DNA of 6,845 nt from assembly GCA_023380575.1 (NCBI GenBank), contig JAMCRM010000108.1, positions 1-6,845 on the forward strand, given 5' to 3'. The notes below the pieces were generated by a model. That model did no database searches. It worked only from the letters and a program-made list of their open reading frames with translations, and was not told the DNA's origin. Origin of the DNA: Acidobacteriota bacterium. GTDB taxonomy: Bacteria; Acidobacteriota; Terriglobia; Bryobacterales; Bryobacteraceae. This document shows positions 4,913 through 6,845 of the stretch, one piece after another. The translations under genes and the position numbers were made by a program. Within the stretch, counting starts at the first letter, position 1; every line of letters starts with the position of its first letter.

Positions 4913-6778
4913 CTAAGGTTCCAAAAACACTTGCACGCGGTTGCTCTCCTGCCCGCCGGCGTCGATGTATAACTCCGCGGGGCCGGCATTCACAATGGCG
5001 GGCAACTGCAATTCGATGAGATAGAATCCAACGTAACCCGGCGCCAGAACGGCACGAGTCACTTCCACCGGTGCGCGATCGAGAAAGGCCGTAACTGTGG
5101 CCGCCACCTCGGGCGGATTTTCGAGTGGAGCGGCCAAGCCGGTCGGCCAATCCGGCCGTACCTTCCCCAATCCGGTGGCGAGGATCTGAATGCGGGAGTT
5201 TGAATGCGCGACGTTGTGCGCGTCCAGCATGAGCCCGCTGTCGGCGTCCAGCAGCATGGGGATGCCATCCCGGCTGACGAAGATCGCCGGAGACACGGGC
5301 TGGACCGGCAGACCAAAGGCGAAATGCCCGCTGGCGGCATTCAGTTCCAGCGACACCTTCGGCCCTACCGCCTCGAAAGGAACCTGGATCTGCGACTCCG
5401 AATCCGAAGCCGCCAGAACGGGAAAGTGCAGCCCCCCGGCGGTGGCGGCGCTGATGCGCCCGCCCCAAACGCTGAGCAGCGATCCGGGAGCGGCGGGACG
5501 GGAACTGAAATCGGCCGCATTGACCAGCCGCAAGGTGCTGGCACGATGCGGCGCGGCCGTGGCGTAAATTCCATAGCCCTCCAGCGCTACATAAAGCTGA
5601 TTCCCCGCGGCATCCAGCCTGACGTCCCGGGCGGGTGCGTGCGGCAGCCTGTCACTGAGCGAAAACCAGGAAACGGAGGCTTGGGCCGCGTTTTCCAGGT
5701 CCGTGCGGGCGAAGAACACGCCGTCCTGCATCGCTACATAGACGGCCCCGGAACCGCGGTCCGCGGCGATGCCATACGCCGGCACGTCCGGCAGATTCGA
5801 TGTCAGATCGTCCCAGAAGGTGCCGTTGTTGGTGGTGCGCAGGACGTGCCGTCCGGAACCGCCAAGCGCTGCCAGCGCCACGCGCGGCTCCACCGGATCC
5901 ACGAAAATCTTTTCCACCGGATTGCCGCTCGCCTGCCGGCTGGAGGTCCAACTGCAGGCCGGGTCGAAGGAAACCCAGATCCTGCCATCGGAAGCACCGG
6001 CGTATATATTGTCCCCGGATGCCGCGACGGCGCTGATGTCGGCGGCCAGGGCGGCGGAGAAAGTGCGCCGGTCCCTTGCCTCCGCCTCCAGGGCGGGCGC
6101 GGATGCCAGTTGCCAGCCGCTGCTGTTTCCGGGTTGCCATTCGACGACTCCCAGACCTTCCACCAGGATTTGCAGCCCGGCAGCCCCGGCGGGTGTCGCA
6201 ACGATGCGCCGCACCATCAGGTTGGGAAGATCCTGGTTCAGGCCGCTCCAGGAGAAACCGCCGTCCATCGAGCGCCACACGCCGAAATCGTTTGACACCA
6301 CAAGCTCGTTCGGTTCATTCAGCGCGACGGCCAGGCTGTGCTGGCCGGGACCGATCACGGATTCGCCCTGGAACGACGTCAGATCCGTCCACGTGCGTCC
6401 GCCGTCATCGGACCGGTACAGGTCCTTTGCCAGCGCATAATCACGGCCGCGGCCGCCCGCAACCAGTTTGGCCCCCGCGACGGGCAGGCGCTGCGCGGAA
6501 ACCGGCGCCTCCGGATCGGCGGGCGGAACGGCATTCCCAGCGGGTATCCAGGATTCAAAATCCAGCGTCTCGTAGACGTTGCCGGAGCGCGCGCGTGCGA
6601 AGAGTTGCGTGCCGTCCGCCGAAAACCAGACCGCATCCACCGGACCCGTCACGGGCGCGGCCAGCATGAGGTCCACCGCGGTGTTGCCGACTTTGCGCCA
6701 GTCCGGAACGGCCTGCCCGAGTGCGATCCCCAGACTCAGCAAAACCGTCCAGCTACGGATTGTGGCCTTATGACACAC
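4913..6778 (-). CDS. Secreted Asp-box propeller protein with Solibacter-type C-terminal domain
   Basis: This is an exported 621-residue protein of unknown function. Residues 1-23 form a Sec signal peptide (WTVLLSLGIALGQA, cleavage likely after Ala23). Residues ~25-410 resemble a BNR/sialidase- or VPS10/sortilin-like beta propeller. Two good Asp boxes (S-x-D-x-G-x-T/S-W) are seen, SDDGGRTW (123-130) and SMDGGFSW (170-177), plus degenerate copies SFDPACSW (270-277) and TTNNGTFW (315-322). Repeated blade strands include NIYAGASDGRIWVS, AVYVAMQDGVFFA and QLYVALEGYGIYA. No sialidase catalytic set (Arg triad, FRIP) is visible, so enzymatic sialidase activity is not supported. Residues ~419-620 match the C-terminal domain common in Solibacter proteins: VNAADFSSRPAAPGSLLSVWG (419-439), ILATGLGKV (532-540), APGYVGFYLIELQLP (579-593) and a final NRVQVFL strand (613-619). 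The start is GTG with AGGA 7 nt upstream. A surface or secreted binding or scaffold role is plausible but unproven. Confidence 0.92.
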   Translation of the reverse strand: MCHKATIRSWTVLLSLGIALGQAVPDWRKVGNTAVDLMLAAPVTGPVDAVWFSADGTQLFARARSGNVYETLDFESWIPAGNAVPPADPEAPVSAQRLPVAGAKLVAGGRGRDYALAKDLYRSDDGGRTWTDLTSFQGESVIGPGQHSLAVALNEPNELVVSNDFGVWRSMDGGFSWSGLNQDLPNLMVRRIVATPAGAAGLQILVEGLGVVEWQPGNSSGWQLASAPALEAEARDRRTFSAALAADISAVAASGDNIYAGASDGRIWVSFDPACSWTSSRQASGNPVEKIFVDPVEPRVALAALGGSGRHVLRTTNNGTFWDDLTSNLPDVPAYGIAADRGSGAVYVAMQDGVFFARTDLENAAQASVSWFSLSDRLPHAPARDVRLDAAGNQLYVALEGYGIYATAAPHRASTLRLVNAADFSSRPAAPGSLLSVWGGRISAATAGGLHFPVLAASDSESQIQVPFEAVGPKVSLELNAASGHFAFGLPVQPVSPAIFVSRDGIPMLLDADSGLMLDAHNVAHSNSRIQILATGLGKVRPDWPTGLAAPLENPPEVAATVTAFLDRAPVEVTRAVLAPGYVGFYLIELQLPAIVNAGPAELYIDAGGQESNRVQVFLEP

Positions 6779-6785
6779 AATAGAG

Positions 6786-6789
6786 TCCT
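6786..6789 (-). promoter_or_regulatory. Ribosome binding site of the propeller gene
   Basis: AGGA on the minus strand lies 7 nt before the GTG at 6778. It supports that start, which also gives a proper signal peptide. Upstream to the window edge (6790-6845) only a TAAAAT hexamer (6797-6792) resembles a -10. It is too close to the RBS to be convincing and has no -35 partner, so no promoter is called. Confidence 0.65.
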
Positions 6790-6845
6790 ATTTTATCGCA
6801 TCCGACCCGGCTTCTTCCCCCAAAGCCATTGAAAAAGCTGTCCTT

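Noticed and set aside
5204..6295. Long plus-strand open frame of 363 codons opposite the propeller gene
   Set aside because: It is antisense to a clearly coding gene with a signal peptide, Asp boxes and a recognisable C-terminal domain. Its translation is Arg/Gly/Pro/Gln-rich with no motifs, as expected for a high-GC shadow frame.

Overview
The window looks like chromosomal DNA from a high-GC acidobacterium of the Solibacter/Bryobacter type. The main clue is the minus-strand secreted protein at 4913-6778. Its last ~200 residues match the C-terminal domain that is greatly expanded in Candidatus Solibacter (recognised from memory as the TIGR03437 type: NAADF...PGSLLSVWG at the start, then ATGLGxV and GxVGxYxxxxxxP motifs). 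The remaining genes are ordinary housekeeping and envelope genes. I see no tRNA, rRNA, CRISPR array, insertion sequence or phage gene.

Layout. (1) Positions 2-310, plus strand: the 3' part of a small OB-fold lipoprotein gene cut by the window edge. (2) 300-1745, minus: UDP-glucose 6-dehydrogenase, converging on gene 1 and overlapping it by 11 bp. (3) 1916-4402, minus: a compact run read in the order thiL (thiamine-monophosphate kinase), a galactose-mutarotase-like DUF4380-type protein, and a small lipoprotein of unknown function. (4) 4403-4639: a divergent intergenic region with a good sigma-70-type promoter facing right and a long leader containing a terminator-like hairpin. (5) 4640-4843, plus: a cold-shock-domain protein, followed by a strong intrinsic terminator. 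(6) 4913-6778, minus: the secreted Asp-box propeller protein with the Solibacter-type C-terminal domain.

How the genes relate. thiL, the DUF4380 gene and the lipoprotein gene are closely spaced and probably co-transcribed. An ATG overlaps the stop codon as ATGA at both internal junctions. No shared pathway is evident: ThiL makes thiamine diphosphate, UGD makes UDP-glucuronate for surface polysaccharides, and the other envelope proteins are uncharacterised. The cold-shock gene appears to be controlled alone through its leader.

Most notable observations. First, the DUF4380 gene has a convincing signal peptide encoded immediately upstream of its first in-frame ATG, but that stretch has no canonical start codon. 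An ATG overlapping the thiL stop lies one frame away, which suggests a one-base frameshift (real or a sequence error), a non-AUG start, or recoding. Second, the csp leader carries a hairpin plus U-rich tract between promoter and RBS, which could act as an attenuator or mark a short RNA. Otherwise this is an ordinary region, and I do not see a novel multi-gene system.
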